Below, piece after piece: positions 63,701 to 64,000 of a stretch of DNA of 64,000 nt. The notes below the pieces were generated by a model. It was not told the DNA's origin. It ran no database searches and was given only the letters and a program-made list of their open reading frames with translations. The stretch is from Schistocephalus solidus. Taxonomy: Eukaryota > Platyhelminthes > Cestoda > Diphyllobothriidea > Diphyllobothriidae. The position numbers were made by a program, and so were the translations under genes. Positions within the stretch are counted from its first letter, which is position 1, and each line of letters starts with the position of its first letter. The stretch covers positions 48,775 through 112,774 of the forward strand of contig WEDG01007098.1 in the NCBI GenBank assembly GCA_017591395.1. The letters run 5' to 3'.

Positions 63701-64000
63701 CTCACCAGTTTCCAAATAAATGCGCCGTCCTCCATTCCGATGACTGCTCAGCAGGTTGTCGAAAGGGGACAATTCCTGGAAGCTGCTAGCGTGGACACAC
63801 TCACGCTGCAGCGAAAGGAAATGGAACAGGAGATAGGGACGAAGAATATTGTTGTTTGTTTGAGTTTAACGACTCTGTACGATCTGCGTTCACGGCCAGT
63901 GGCAGCGAGACGTGAGACCCGGCAATTGTTTAGGACAAATTTGCTAGCCCCTTCCTCCGTGAGAAGAAAATCGGTGCTACTGTTCTTAACTAGGGCCATT

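Larger units (their letters stand above)
54809..64000 (-). repeat. Right arm of the giant inverted duplication
   Basis: Reverse complement of the left arm, about 9.18 kb visible against about 9.27 kb, so it is net shorter. Differences are mainly 1-3 bp insertions and deletions (for example in the finger region 55,490-55,752 there are about ten in 260 bp). Frames open in the left arm, such as the 238-codon tail, are cut here into frames of 60-140 codons. It contains mirrored copies of E4, the CR1-type end, E3 and E2. Confidence 0.95.
58561..64000 (-). mobile_element. E2 copy in the right arm, continuing past the window
   Basis: Mirror of 45,054-50,590: 3' UTR (58,561-59,150), finger tail (about 59,155-60,060), RT thumb (about 60,070-60,450), the nested R1 insertion (60,455-61,270), RT (about 61,275-62,960) and endonuclease (about 62,970-63,700). 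The RT again has lost its FADD Asp, as in the left arm. Confidence 0.82.

Overview
This is eukaryotic, intron-bearing and repeat-dominated DNA. Its repeats point to a parasitic flatworm, most likely a tapeworm of the Diphyllobothriidea type (Spirometra, Dibothriocephalus or Schistocephalus-like). That assignment rests on my familiarity with the retrotransposon proteins seen here: APE/RT polyproteins with a C-terminal C2H2 zinc-finger tail, RTE-like and CR1-like elements, a Penelope-like GIY-YIG end, and a tRNA-headed SINE next to (AT)n tracts. I ran no database search.

Layout. 1-3.9 kb holds two inverted tRNA-like repeats and otherwise unassigned sequence. About 3.98-9.4 kb is a decayed zinc-finger-tailed non-LTR element (E1) with two nested insertions. 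11.1-27.15 kb, minus strand, is the one host gene I can reconstruct: a vaccinia-related kinase (VRK) with nine coding exons whose splice phases all agree, giving 387 codons with every catalytic residue present. Introns 1 and 2 are 42 and 41 bp, while intron 3 is about 8.8 kb and packed with transposons: an RTE-like element, a Penelope-like end, a reversed zinc-finger element fragment and R1 repeats. 28.37-29.94 kb is an (AT)n-bounded cluster with a 354-bp tandem repeat, an inverted partial copy of that repeat, and a tRNA-derived SINE. 31.85-44.55 kb carries two CR1-like elements facing each other (A minus, B plus), with a further RT fragment and a repeat pair.

44.69 kb to the window end is the most striking region. 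Three head-to-tail copies of the zinc-finger-tailed element (E2, E3, E4), with their nested insertions, form a left arm of about 9.3 kb (45,054 to about 54,351). It is followed by a spacer of about 450 bp and then by the reverse complement of the whole arm (about 54,809-64,000, running off the window). The right arm carries many extra small indels that break frames still open in the left arm. This is either a recent large palindromic duplication or, at least as likely, a long-read fold-back/assembly artefact.

How the parts relate: only the VRK gene looks like functional host coding sequence. Almost everything else is retrotransposon debris. E1 keeps an FADD reverse transcriptase motif, the RTE-like element keeps GDWN, SDH and YADD, and CR1-B keeps an open endonuclease frame and a YVDD motif. 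E2 has lost key endonuclease and RT aspartates. No element has an uninterrupted full-length reading frame.
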